Source: Posidonia oceanica
Taxonomy: Eukaryota; Streptophyta; Magnoliopsida; Alismatales; Posidoniaceae
DNA length: 64,000 bases
Reading direction: 5' to 3'
Assembly: GCA_037176725.1 (NCBI GenBank)
Contig: JAZBRS010000020.1
Span: 58,680,001 to 58,744,000 of the forward strand
Part shown: positions 1 through 9,818 of the stretch, in pieces
Numbering within the stretch: the stretch's first letter is position 1
How the letters are laid out: each line of letters starts with the position of its first letter
The notes under the pieces: model-generated
Told to the model about the DNA's origin: nothing
Seen by the model: only the letters and a program-made list of their open reading frames with translations
The model's database searches: none
Translations under genes and position numbers: made by a program

Positions 1-418
1 GCACATAGGCATTCAATCCTGCATTTTTCTGCGTATGCGAGCGTAAGCCTAGAAAGACCGATTTTCGGGCGTGTCGGGGGTGCCTAATACCTTCCCCGCA
101 CGTAACAGGAGTCCTTACCCTGTCTTTTGGCCCGCAATGACCGTACTGCCCTTATCCTAGGCTAGAGTCATCTCATTTGCATTTTGTTTGCATTTGCTTT
201 CCTTTGCATTGCTTTGCTTTGCATTTCTTGCTCGATTTTGCGCATTAATTCACGCATTACCCCGGTTTTCCTCGTCTTCCGTTAATAGACGTGGTGGCGA
301 CTCTGATTTGTCTTATCTTTCCTTTTTCTCCTCGATTTCAAGTGTTTTCGAGTCGAGCCCCTTCCTCGGATCCAATCGCCGCTAAATAGCGAGCCTGATT
401 CCGATCGGGATCGCTACA
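1..418 (+). mobile_element. 3' end of a plus-strand LTR (element D), truncated by the window edge
   Basis: The segment ends in TCGCTACA at 418. It is the reverse complement of the outer part of element A's LTR (1057 onward), with many substitutions, so it is the same family in the opposite orientation. It contains the conserved block around 60-130 (GTGTCGGGGG, TGCCTAATACC, CAGGAGTCCTTACCC) found in every LTR of this window. Directly after 418 the sequence changes to the minus-strand gag of element B, so D is inserted in B's gag. The expected target duplication would be ATCAG at 419-423, but its partner lies outside the window. It could be a 3' LTR or a solo LTR. Confidence 0.85.
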
Positions 419-1056
419 ATCAGTCCAAGTCTGACCGTGGCCATGTCAAGGGAAATGAACCACTTGAGCGCATGGCCGGTCAAACTCTTCTGAAACAGGC
501 GGATAAGGAGCCTTTCATCAGCCTGAAGCTGAGGAAGGTCCCCGCAGTATGCCTTCAGATGCGAAATGGGACAGCCTCTACCGTTGTATTTATTGAATTT
601 TGGGATGCGAAACTTTGAAGGGATTGCGGCCTCTGGAAAGAGACAGAGGTCGCAAAATTGGTAGGGCTGGTGGTCTGTGCCCTGCACTAGACGTAGTGCC
701 TTCTCCGGAACGGCCATCCTATCATTGATGGGATCTAGATTTGCTACCAAGGGAGATGGTGAGGCAACAGGGGCAGGGACCACATATGCCGTCTGGGTCG
801 CACCGAAGTGCTCCTTCGGATCCACCATCACGTCGCCTGGTGGCGCGATGTGATGGCCGGTGTATCCGTGCAGTGGTGTGGTGTATGCACGAAAGTATGC
901 TGGGTTCTAAACCTGATGCAAGGGGGATGGATAGATAATATGTTGTGCAGTGTGTGGTGCAGAGTGCTGGAGCAACAGTTGCAATGCGGGCGTGGTGCCG
1001 GACAGCGGGCCTGTGCGGTACTGTGCTCCAACCAGCCCAAGGGACTGATCACCAGG
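419..1056 (-). pseudogene. gag fragment of element B (downstream part)
   Basis: This is the middle part of a Ty3/Gypsy Tat-like gag on the minus strand. A readable stretch from 831 down to 419 contains DPKEHFGATQ, YQFCDLCLFPEA, KYNGRGCPISHLKAYCGDL and ALKWFISLDMAT, matching the same motifs in element A's gag (20370-19940) and element H's gag (61460-61740). It stops abruptly at 418/419, where the plus-strand LTR D is inserted. At 1056 it is cut by element A and resumes at 28325. The part between 831 and 1056 is Pro/Gln-rich linker and has lost its frame. It is a broken structural-protein gene with no independent function. Confidence 0.85.
1052..1056. repeat. Target-site duplication of element A, left copy
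   Basis: CCAGG lies directly before the LTR start TGTAGC at 1057. The identical CCAGG lies at 28320-28324, directly after the other LTR end (GTCAACA at 28319). Five-base duplications are typical of Gypsy integration. Joining 1056 to 28325 restores a gag sequence colinear with A's own gag near 20570. Confidence 0.93.
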
Positions 1057-4000
1057 TGTAGCAATCCCGATCGGAATCAGGCTCGCTATTAGCGGCGATT
1101 TGATCCAAGGAAGAGGCTCAACTCGAAAACACTTAAAATCGAGGAGAAAAGAGAAAGATAAGACAAATCAGAGTCGCCACCATGTCCATTAACGAGAGAC
1201 AAGGAAAACCGGAGGGAAATGCGTGAATTAACACGCAAAACCAAGCAAGAAATGCAAAGCAAAGCAATACAAGGGAAAACAAATGCAAATACATGCAAAA
1301 GAGATGACTCTAGCCTAGGATAAGGGCAGTATGGTCATTGCGGGCCAAAAGACTGGGTAAGGACTCCTGTTACACGCAGGGAAGGTGTTAGGCACCCCTG
1401 ACATGCCCGAGAATCGATCTTTCTAGGCTTACGCTCGCATACGTGGGAAAATGCAGATTTGAATGCCTATGTGCCTATGAATGCCTAAATGAATGCTCAA
1501 GGTGTGCTTTAAGTGGGAGGGATGCAAAGCAAGGAAGTAAACGTGCTGTCTGAGTGCTCAGCTACGCTGTCTGTGTTCCGAACCGGGCGAAACCTGGCTC
1601 GTGAGAACTCCAGGCAGTAAGCATCACAGCCCTATATGCAAATGCAAGCGAAAAAAGCAAAACAACGACAAAACCATGCAATGCAGGCGACATGCAAGAG
1701 AAAACGGCGTAAAACACGCAAAACGAGGCAAGAAACAAGAACGGCACGCAAAACGGCGCAAAAGGACAAGATCGACACGCAAAACGAGCGAGAAAGTAAG
1801 GTGACACGCAAATCAGTGCAAAAGACGATGACGGGCACGCAAAACTGTGCCAAAAACAGGGCAAGCGTGCAAAGCGGCGCGAAAGACAAAGCAGGCACGC
1901 AAAACGGTGCCAAAACGAGAGCGGGCACGCAAAACGGTGCCAAAAGCAGCGAGATAAAAACCTCAGAAAAGCCGTGCGAATGCAAATGCAAGGAAAAGAT
2001 TAGAAGCAGTAAAAGGAGAAGTAGAACAACGCATGTGTGAGAACAGGCGCTGTCCGGGGCCACACAGAGTAGGTGTGAAGACCTACAAAGGGGAGGGTGA
2101 GTAAACGGAGGGATTACCACTCTTTTGTGACCATTTCCCACTAAACCGTTCCACGATCTGTCTCGCACGCTGCCCAAAGCTCGCGATGCGATCGGATCGT
2201 GGAAAAGGGGGAAGAAAGTCACATTAAGTGGTAAATCCAGGTAAAACTCAACACAAAACACATGGGGAAACGCAAAACGGGGATCTAAGTTGCCAAGCAG
2301 AAAGGGGAGGTCCTATTCTACATGCTCAAAGAGACAGAAATCGAAAACGAGGAAAACTATGCAAATGGCATGCAAATGAATGCAATGCAGGGGTTCAGGA
2401 GGACATACCTGGAAATCCGGGAGCCTGATCTGAGATCTGTCTAGTCCATGCTGAAGAGCGCTTCGCTGCGGTCGCCTGGGCAACTTACTTAAGAAGATCC
2501 AACGGCCGGATTGGAAGATATCGTAGCTTCAAGGCAGAAAGGCCAGAACAGGGGAGAAGAACAGATCTAGGTGTTCAAGAGGTCCTAGGGGTGTGCAAAA
2601 GGTCCTCCCAAGTGAAGGGGAGCTAAAGGTGCTTAGTGTGTGCAAAAGGATGCTAAAATGCAAGACTAAATGGATGCAGAATGCATGCACAAGCAAGAAG
2701 AGACAAGGGGAAAAACTTGGAAAAGACAGGAGTTCAAAAGCATTTTTGAAAAAGAAAAGGGGCAAAATGCAAGTTTTCACAAAGGATAGGGTCCACAGAG
2801 GAGGGTTTTGAAAACAGGAGAGGGCAGGGCTTTATTTTGCAAAAGACTGGGCTCAGAAAGCTATTTTGAAAAGAGGGCATGCATTAGAAGAGGTTTTGAA
2901 AACAAAAGAAGTCAGAGTGCAATTTTGGAAAAAACTGGGGTCTAAAGTGCAAATTTTCCAGAAAACAGGGTTCTGGGGAGTCCGGGGATGCTAATAAAGG
3001 GTCTACGTGCAATTTGGCAAGCATAGGAGCTAAGATGCAACTTCAGGGGCAAAACAGTCTTTTTACATGGTTTTTAAAGGATGCAAGGACCTATGTGTGA
3101 TTTTTGAATCATGCAGGGGTCAAATATGCAATTTTATATGTAAAACATGCTCTGAAATCAAAAGACAGGACTGATGTGCAATTTTTTAAAAAAATAGGGT
3201 TGAAAATGCAATGCAATAAGCAAAAATGCATGCAAAATGATTACTGTGCATTTAACAGGACCTATATGCAAAAATGAAAAAACAGAGGGACAAATATGCA
3301 ATACAGCATGCAAAAATTAAAAATGAAACCTAAGTTTCTACAGTGCATGGACCAAAATGCAAAATCAGAAACATGCAGGGGGCCAGAATGCAATGCAATA
3401 TGGCAAAATACATGCAAATAAATGATCTAATTTAAAACAGGACCCAAGTGCAAAAATTGAAAATAGAGGGGCTGAAGCATAAAATTTTATAACTAAACAG
3501 CACAGTAAAAGGACTGAAAAGAAAATACTGAAAAACACAGATATTCAGAGCAATTTAGCATGGTTTTAAATTAAAAACAAAGCAAATTAAATGGCATAAG
3601 GACTGAAATGCAAAAGTGAAAGAACTTAGGCTAAGCATGCAATATTCACACAAAAACCATATAACTGAGAAAATAAAAGCACAGTGATCGTCGGCGGAGG
3701 TGAGTACTGTAGCAGTAAGCTTCCAGACCTCACCACCACTGGCACAGGGGGGCTGCGGAGGCGCAGGAGGGCGGAGGCGGCTGCAGACGTCCGTGCGGAG
3801 CTCCGGGGATCGTCGGGACGGCGTTCCGCTGGCTGGAGCGTCGTCCGGAGAAGAGGAACTGACCGGCGTGTCGAGGACAGAGCAGGAGGGCCGGAGAACT
3901 GGTTCTGGTCGGCGGAAAAGCATCAGGGGGAAGAGAGAGAGCGGGGGAGATTAGTGATTACCTGTTGTTGTGTCCGGAGCGCGCTCCCGACCTCGGCAGT

Positions 4001-6835
4001 GTCGGAGCTGGCCGACGATGGCTGTCTGGTTGCAGCGGCGACTGTCGGGCGCTAGCGGAGGTTGGGGCTGGCTCAGAGTGAGCTTCCGGTGCTTCCCAGA
4101 CGTCCGGACGTGAGCTTCGAAGCTCGGGCAGTGATTCGGCACTTTTTGGGTTCAGCAAAGTGACTGGAGGTGGGGGGAGGGTGTTGCTGCTCGTCGGACC
4201 TGGTGGAGCCTTCCGGGAGGTAGCTGGAGGTCCGGAGAGTGATGCTGGATGATCAGGTTAGGTTTCTGGAGAGTGTGGAGGGAGTTTGCAAGTTGGGTCG
4301 GTTTCTGGTCAGAAGGAGGCTTAGGTGTTTGTTGTGGAGTTCGGAAGCTGTGGTGGATGATTGGGTTCGAGGTCGGAGGCTCTGGAAAGGTGGTGGTTCA
4401 GGGATTGTTTGGGTGGATTTTGGGAGAAGGCTGTAGGCTGAAGTGGAGGGAATTGCTGAAGGAGGAGTGTTGGGTTGTAGTGGTGATTAGGTGGAGTTTT
4501 AGGACGGTTTTAGGTGGTGGAAAGGCAGTGGGATGGTGGAAGCAGGTGGCTGGTTGTTGGGTGAGATTGGGGGGATAACTGGGAGAAGTTTGAAGGCTCG
4601 CAGTGGTGTCGGATTGCTGGAATGGGAAGAGGGAGGTTTGCTGCGGATTTTAGCAGAGGAAGGGGAGGGAATTGCTGAAGAGAGGCTGGAGAATTGGAGG
4701 CTCTCTCCGGGATGCAGAGGGGGACACTCAGACCACTCTCTCTGGCCACTCTTTCTTCTGGAAATTGGAGGGTGAAGAGGAGGAAGAAGGGAGATCACTC
4801 AGGTGGAGGAAGTTGGCTCTCTCAGGTTGCTACTGCTCTAGCTGATGGTCTGCTGGTGTTTCTCTGATTGCTCACACGGATTGCCAACTGAAGAAGATGC
4901 TCTGAAGGAATGAATGGAAGCTTATATGGGGGGAGACCGGCTGCTGGCACGCTGCTGATTTTTGAACTCCACCGGCGGCACTGCAGCGGAAGGGATGGCG
5001 AGGCGACCGGCATTCAATGCCTCTTGGGAACGGTGCTGAGATAGAGGAGAAGCGGCGAGCTGCTGGGTGATTGGACGGAGGCTCAAATTTCAAATGGAGG
5101 AGGGAAGACTGTCGCAGCAAGCTCACGGGAGGAAAACCGGCTGACGCGCGTGGAAGAAGAAGGAAGAAGAAAGAGCGCTGGGTCGGACCGTGGGCCGAAG
5201 GAAAAAAAAGAAAAGAAATAAAAGAAAAAGAGAAACGGGCTGGATTGGGCCCAGCAGAGAAAAGGAAAAAAAATGAGAAAGAAAGGAAAGTAAGGAGAAG
5301 GAAAGAAAGGGAGGGAAAAGTGAAGAAATAAAATAAGTAAAAATGAACAAAAAATAAATAAAAATATTAGAAAGGTTGTGATGTGAATTAGGATTTTAAT
5401 TAAATTTTTTAATGGCCATTTTGGGTTGATTAGTGTGTTTTGGGCTTGATTAGGGTTTTAAGGTTTTGGTTTTGTTTTTAATTAGTTTTCACTTGATTAA
5501 ATGTTTGTTAAACCTTTTTTAAATTGTTTTAAAAATTGTGTTTCCCTTGTTGGACACTTAGGATATTGATTAGGATTTTTTAGGATTTATTTTCGTATTA
5601 ACCAGGGTTGTTTTCAGGTTTTTAAGTTTTAGTCTTCTTAGGGTTTTTTCTTTCTTAAGTCTTTTAAATTATGCTTTGATTTTTATTTGTTGATTTTTCT
5701 TGAAGTTTTTAGTTAGATTTCTCTGGTTTGATGGGGTGTTTTTAAGTCTTTTAAATGTGTTTTTCTTTTCCTTTTAACTAAGTTTTTTAATTTGTTTTTT
5801 CTTAGGTTTGTTAGGTTAAGTCTTTTGCTTCTTTAATTACTTGTTTTAATGTTTGTTTTTTTTATTCTTCTTTTTAAGGTTTGTTTTTTTTAAATCTTCT
5901 GATGGGGTTTTTACCTTTGGTGGGTATTGATTCCATTTTAGTTTTTTTCTTGATTTTTCAGTGTTTTCTTTTGATTTGTTTTGCATTTTTTAGCTTACAT
6001 GCTTGGTTTTCCTTTTAGCTTGATTTAGTTAAGTTTAGGTTTTTAATTGCTTGTTTAATGTTTTTTCATTGTTTTTCTTAGGGTTCTAATTTGTTTCTTT
6101 CATGTTTTGGGGTTTTACAGATTTTTAGGGGTTTTTATGGATTTTTGCAAAAGAGAGAAAAGGAAAAAAGAAGGAGGAAAGAAATGGAAAAAAAGAGGGA
6201 GATAAAAGGAAAAGAGATAGGTTGGAGGAAAATGATTTCTAAAATTCAGAAAAAATGCTAAAAATAAAGTAAAAATTGGGATAAGATAGAGGAAGGACAG
6301 AAGCACAGAAGGGGCCCATAGCTAGACCAGAGAAAGGGTAAGAAGGGGATGAAAAGAGAAATGATAAACAGGAGAGAGAGAGGAGAGAGAAAATGATAAT
6401 CCCGGAGAGAGAAAAGGATAATTTGAGTGAATGGAGGTCTTAAAGGTCTTGGAATGAGATGAAAATTGGTGAGTGGGCAGTCTAGGGTTTGAGGTGTTGG
6501 TTCTGAAGTTTTGGTTTGATTCTGAGAAGGTTTTAGAGGGGTTTCAAGGTGTAGAAAAAGGGTAGTTTCACCTAGGTTTTCTAGGATTTTTGGGAACGGT
6601 CTAGGTTTGAGATTTTCTAAGTTCTTGGGCAGGTTTGCTAAGTGGGTGTTGGTGGGTTTTCCTATGGATTTAGGTCAGGTTTTGAGCTTGGGAAGAGGGG
6701 TAAAGGCTTAGGTCAAGTTTGCTTGATTTTGAAGGGTAAAGAAGAGGGTTAGGGTTTGGTTTGGTTTGGGTTTGAGTCCAGCAATCAATAGGAGGGCTCC
6801 AAGTGGTCCAAGCCTGCCAAGATGGGGTGTCAACA
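1057..6835 (-). mobile_element. 3' LTR of element A
   Basis: It is 5,779 bp from TGTAGCAATC on the plus strand to GGTGTCAACA. Reading the plus strand: a conserved block at about 1310-1440; a GGCAC/GTGCC hairpin repeat array at about 1640-1990; dispersed GGACC-N-ATGCAA motifs at 2800-3650; a GC-rich island at 3685-5170, the likely promoter and leader area; a purine-rich tract at 5150-5340; a very T-rich stretch at 5340-6120; and a purine-rich stretch at 6140-6420. The short open frames here lie in low-complexity or GC-rich sequence, and I do not regard them as genes. Confidence 0.92.
1640..1990. repeat. Tandem GGCAC-loop-GTGCC hairpin array in the LTR
   Basis: About ten degenerate units of roughly 30-36 bp are built on GCACGCAAAACGGTGC. 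The best units (about 1900-1945) read GGCAC, loop GCAAAACG, GTGCC, a perfect 5-bp stem. Others read GGCAC/GTGCC with loop GCAAAACT, or GCGTGC with GGCGC. The same array is at 23105-23460 in the other LTR. A reverse-complement version (GCACC-ATTTTGC-GTGC) occurs in the solo LTR at 56290-56420. Confidence 0.75.
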
Positions 6836-6903
6836 GATGCCCCTCCCTGAGCAAGGTCATGCGGAGCGAGGCCGCTGCTCAGGGTTGACAAGACACCCCA
6901 TCT
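6820..6903. other. Nested hairpin spanning the 3' LTR/PPT junction
   Basis: The outer arms AGATGGGGTGTC (6820-6831) and GACACCCCATCT (6892-6903) are perfect 12-bp complements. The first is the terminal part of the LTR and the second is internal sequence. Inside lie CCCTGAGCA (6845-6853) and TGCTCAGGG (6876-6884), a perfect 9-bp pair. TGTCAAC/GTTGACA (6829-6835, 6884-6890) is an alternative pairing. The structure therefore straddles the PPT and the first bases of the 3' LTR in the RNA. Confidence 0.75.
6836..6850 (-). other. Polypurine tract of element A
   Basis: In sense orientation it reads TCAGGGAGGGGCATC and abuts the LTR start TGTTGACACC. A purine run next to the 3' LTR is the expected plus-strand primer. 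Related GGGGCATC motifs attached to a hairpin recur at 9051-9083 and 37771-37806. Confidence 0.75.
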
Positions 6904-7388
6904 GACCAGCGGGAGCAGCGATTTGCTATGGGCGTAAGCTACTTATTTGGCGGATGCACCGAAGATCGTAGCCCGTTGCCGCAATGCAAAATGCAGGGTG
7001 CAGATGGATGAATGCTAAGTGTGTAAATGCATGCTGATGCAATTGCAATGCAAGAGTTAGTACAAAAGTTAGCCAAATAAAGGAAAATGCTGATGCTGTG
7101 CAAGTGACGCCGATGATACTAAAGTAGTATGCAGTGCTAGCTGAGAAGATGCAGAGATGATGCAAGAGAAAATGCTGAAAGGACGCGATGTGGTGCAAGG
7201 ATCTGGCAGGAAGGCCAGACTTGCGTGACAAAGCAAAGAAAAACAGGGTGCAGTTCGTCCCCACCCGGGGAGCAAGCTAGCAGAAGAGAAAAGAGGGGTG
7301 CGAGGGGAGAGAGGCCAACTCTCGTATTGCAAAAAAAGAGGTGCATGACTTTGCCTTCCTGGGGCAAGGCCACGCCAAAAAAAAAGGT
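6904..7388. other. 3' UTR spacer of element A
   Basis: No gene is supported. The sequence is rich in ATGCAA-type words (6980-7180), with no open frame showing recognisable motifs. It leads from the PPT hairpin to the tandem hairpin array that starts at 7389. Confidence 0.5.
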
Positions 7389-8330
7389 GATAAGGTGACG
7401 GGCTTATCGTCCGGATAGTTTACGGTCCTATCAACCGGGAGTGATAGTTTAGGTTATCAGCCTAGAGCGATAGTTTAGGTTATCAGCCTGGAGCGATAGT
7501 TTAGGTTATCAGCCTAGAGCGATAGTTTAGGTTATCAGCCTAGAGCAGTTGTGAGTGATAGTTACTGGGTATCAGCCGTATAACATGGTTGTGTGGGATA
7601 GTTTACAATCCTATCAACTGGCGGATAGTTTACAGACCTATCAACTGGCGGATAGTTTACAGACCTATCAACTGGAAGCCACAAACCATGAGTGATAGTT
7701 ACTGGGTATCAGCCGTATAACGCAAATGCCGGATAGTTTACAGTCCTATCAACTGGAGCGATAGTTTACAGACCTATCAACTGGCAGATAGTTTACAGAC
7801 CTATCAACTTGCGGATAGTTTACATCCTATCAACTGGGAACGGCATTGCGAGGGACAGTTACTGGGTGTCAGCCGTATAACATGATTGCGCGTGATAGTT
7901 TAGGATATCAGCCTAGCGATAGTTTACAGTCCTATCAACTGGAACGATAGTTTACAGTCCTATCAACTGGCGGATAGTTTACAAGCCTATCAACTGCAAC
8001 GCGCAATGATGAGGGATAGTTACTGGATATCAGCCGTATAATGCAATTGCTGGTGATAGTTTAGGATATCAGCCTAGCGATAGTTTACAGTCCTATCAAC
8101 TGGAGCGATAGTTTACAGACCTATCAACTGGTGCGATAGTTTACAGACCTATCAACTGGCGGATAGTTTACAGACCTATCAACTGGAAACCGCAATTGCA
8201 AGGGACAGTTACTGGATGTCAGCCATATAACACAACTGTGGGCCAACCATGGATCGACCCAGATGATAGTTTAGGTTATCAGCCTGAGAGAGCTGGATTG
8301 TTGATAGTTTAGGATATCAGCCTGAGAGTG
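7389..8330. repeat. Tandem array of about 28 small hairpins (GATA...TATC family)
   Basis: The array opens with a TGACGG-loop hairpin, GATAAG (7389-7394)/CTTATC (7403-7408). About 28 units of roughly 25 bp follow. Variants are GATAGTTTACAGTCCTATC followed by AACTGG; GATAGTTTAGGTTATC followed by AGCCTAG; and GATAGTTACTGGGTATC followed by AGCCGTATAA. In two units (7854-7870 and 8204-8220) the stem is GACA/TGTC instead of GATA/TATC, a change on both sides. The third variant recurs near 7557, 7693, 7854, 8014 and 8204, giving a higher-order period near 160 bp. It lies in the element's 3' UTR. Confidence 0.85.
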
Positions 8331-8336
8331 CTTGAT

Positions 8337-8965
8337 TGTTGGATAAGAGGGGATGAGATAATGATGGGAGGCTATTGCTAAAGAGGGGGGTGAGATCATG
8401 ATGAGAGCTATTGCTAAAGAGGGGGATGAGATCATGATGAGAGCTATTGCTAAAGAGGGGGTGAGATCATGATGAGAGCTATTGCTAAAGAGGGGGTGAG
8501 ATCATGATGAGAGTCATTGCTAAAGAGGGGGATGAGATCATGATGAGAGTGATTGCTAAAGAGGGGGATGAGATCATGATGAGAGCTATCATGATGAGAG
8601 CTATTGCTAAAGAGGGGGTGAGATCATGATGAGAGCTATTGCTAAAGAGGGGGATGAGATCATGATGAGAGTGATTGCTAAAGAGGGGGTGAGATCATGA
8701 TGAGAGCTATTGCTAAAGAGGGGGATGAGATCATGATGAGAGTGATTGCTAAAGAGGGGGATGAGATCATGATGAGAGCTATTGCTAAAGAGGGGGATGA
8801 GATCATGATGAGAGCTATTGCTAAAGAGGGGGTGAGATCATGATGAGAGCTATTGCTAAATAGGGGGATGAGATCATGATGAGAGCTATTGCTAAAGAGG
8901 GGGATGAGATCATGATGAGAGCTATTGCTAAAGAGGGGGTGAGATCATGATGAGAAAGAGGGGGT
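8337..8965. repeat. 35-36-bp minisatellite in the 3' UTR of element A
   Basis: There are about 16-17 head-to-tail copies of a unit that begins ATGAGATCATGATGAGAGCT and ends in TATTGCTAAAGAGGGGG. Copies differ mainly by presence or absence of one A in the GGGGG(A)TGAG junction and by CTATTG/GTGATTG/GTCATTG. A shortened copy lies at about 8585. The core ATCATGAT is self-complementary. There is no coding signal. Confidence 0.9.
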
Positions 8966-9031
8966 GAGGTAATGATGAGAAGAAATCATCCTACGACACC
9001 AGGAATATCATAGGGGAAAGAGGGGAAGAAT

Positions 9032-9106
9032 GATACCAAGGGGCGATCAAAAGATGCCCCTGGTGTCGGGATGACACCAGGGGTTGGCCAACGCGTCCTT
9101 GGCATC
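9032..9106. other. Hairpin with an attached PPT-like GGGGCATC motif
   Basis: CCCCTGGTGTC (9057-9067) and GACACCAGGGG (9073-9083) form a perfect 11-bp stem with a 5-base loop. Flanking GATACCAAGG (from 9032) can pair with CCTTGGCATC (about 9097-9106) with one mismatch. In sense the stem is followed by CATCTTTTG, so ACCAGGGGCATC resembles the PPT of the element. A homologous hairpin with a paired stem change lies at 37777-37806. Confidence 0.75.
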
Positions 9107-9121
9107 GAAAGCAGAGGGTGA

Positions 9122-9460
9122 TGACAAGATTATCGTGCTTGTCAGACGAGTAGTTTGGGGTACCAGCCCGCAGATGATGATCCAGCTGGGGATGACCAGC
9201 TGGGGATGATGACAGGTTGACGGACCTATCGCCGAGCAGTTTGGGGTGCCAGCCCGCTGGGGACTCAGCTGGGGATGATCAGCTGAGGAGGATGACAGGT
9301 TGACGGACCTTTCGCCGAGCAGTTTGGGGTGCCAGCCCGCTGGGGACTCAGCTGGGGATGATCAGCTGAGGAGGATGACAGGTTGACGGACCTTTCGCCG
9401 AGCAGTTTGGGGTGCCAGCCCGCTGGGGACTCAGCTGGGGATGATCAGCTGAGGACGCCG
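9122..9460. repeat. Composite two- or three-hairpin repeat of about 83 bp
   Basis: The first unit has TGACAAG (9122-9128)/CTTGTCA (9138-9144), then GTA-GTTTGGGG-TAC. Three later units (about 9210-9460) each hold AGGT-TGACGG-ACCT, then GCA-GTTTGGGG-TGC followed by CAGCCCGC, then CTCAGCTG-GGGATGAT-CAGCTGAG. The order, a TGACGG-loop hairpin followed by a GTTT-loop hairpin, is the same as at 7389-7432 and at 37631-37665. Confidence 0.8.
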
Positions 9461-9818
9461 AGTGGCGTAGCTTGACGACGCGGGTCTGCATAGGTTCCGG
9501 ACTCCGGATTGGGTGCTGAGGACTTTGCTGCGTTGTGATGGCTGCAAGTCTGGCCAGAGGGCCTGAGATGATGATGATAATGAATATGCAATGCATTGAA
9601 CAGTCTTGAAGTGCAAGCAGATAGCAGAAACAGTTTTTTTTCATTGATAAGGCTTGAAGAGTACAATGCCTGTGGCAGGCCAAAAGGTGTACAGCATGAC
9701 TTGAAAGAAGACCACATGATGATTGCACAAGGGCCTAGTCAGTTCGAGCCTTCTTCGACTGCCTGGAGTCAGGGAATAGGGGGCCGCCTGGCGGGACTTT
9801 TGTGATAGGCCAGAGCTC
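9461..9818. other. Spacer between the hairpin repeats and the extra ORF
   Basis: About 360 bp of 3' UTR sequence. I see no recognisable motif or conserved protein. Short open frames are present on both strands but show no family signature. Confidence 0.45.

Noticed and set aside
1636..2040. Basic open frame in LTR A, repeated at 23102-23506
   Set aside because: It reads the GGCAC hairpin repeat and sits inside an LTR. The two copies are the two LTRs, not independent conservation.
4239..4578. Gly/Trp-rich open frames in the GC-rich part of LTR A
   Set aside because: They are in both LTRs at identical places, change freely between frames, and have no family signature.
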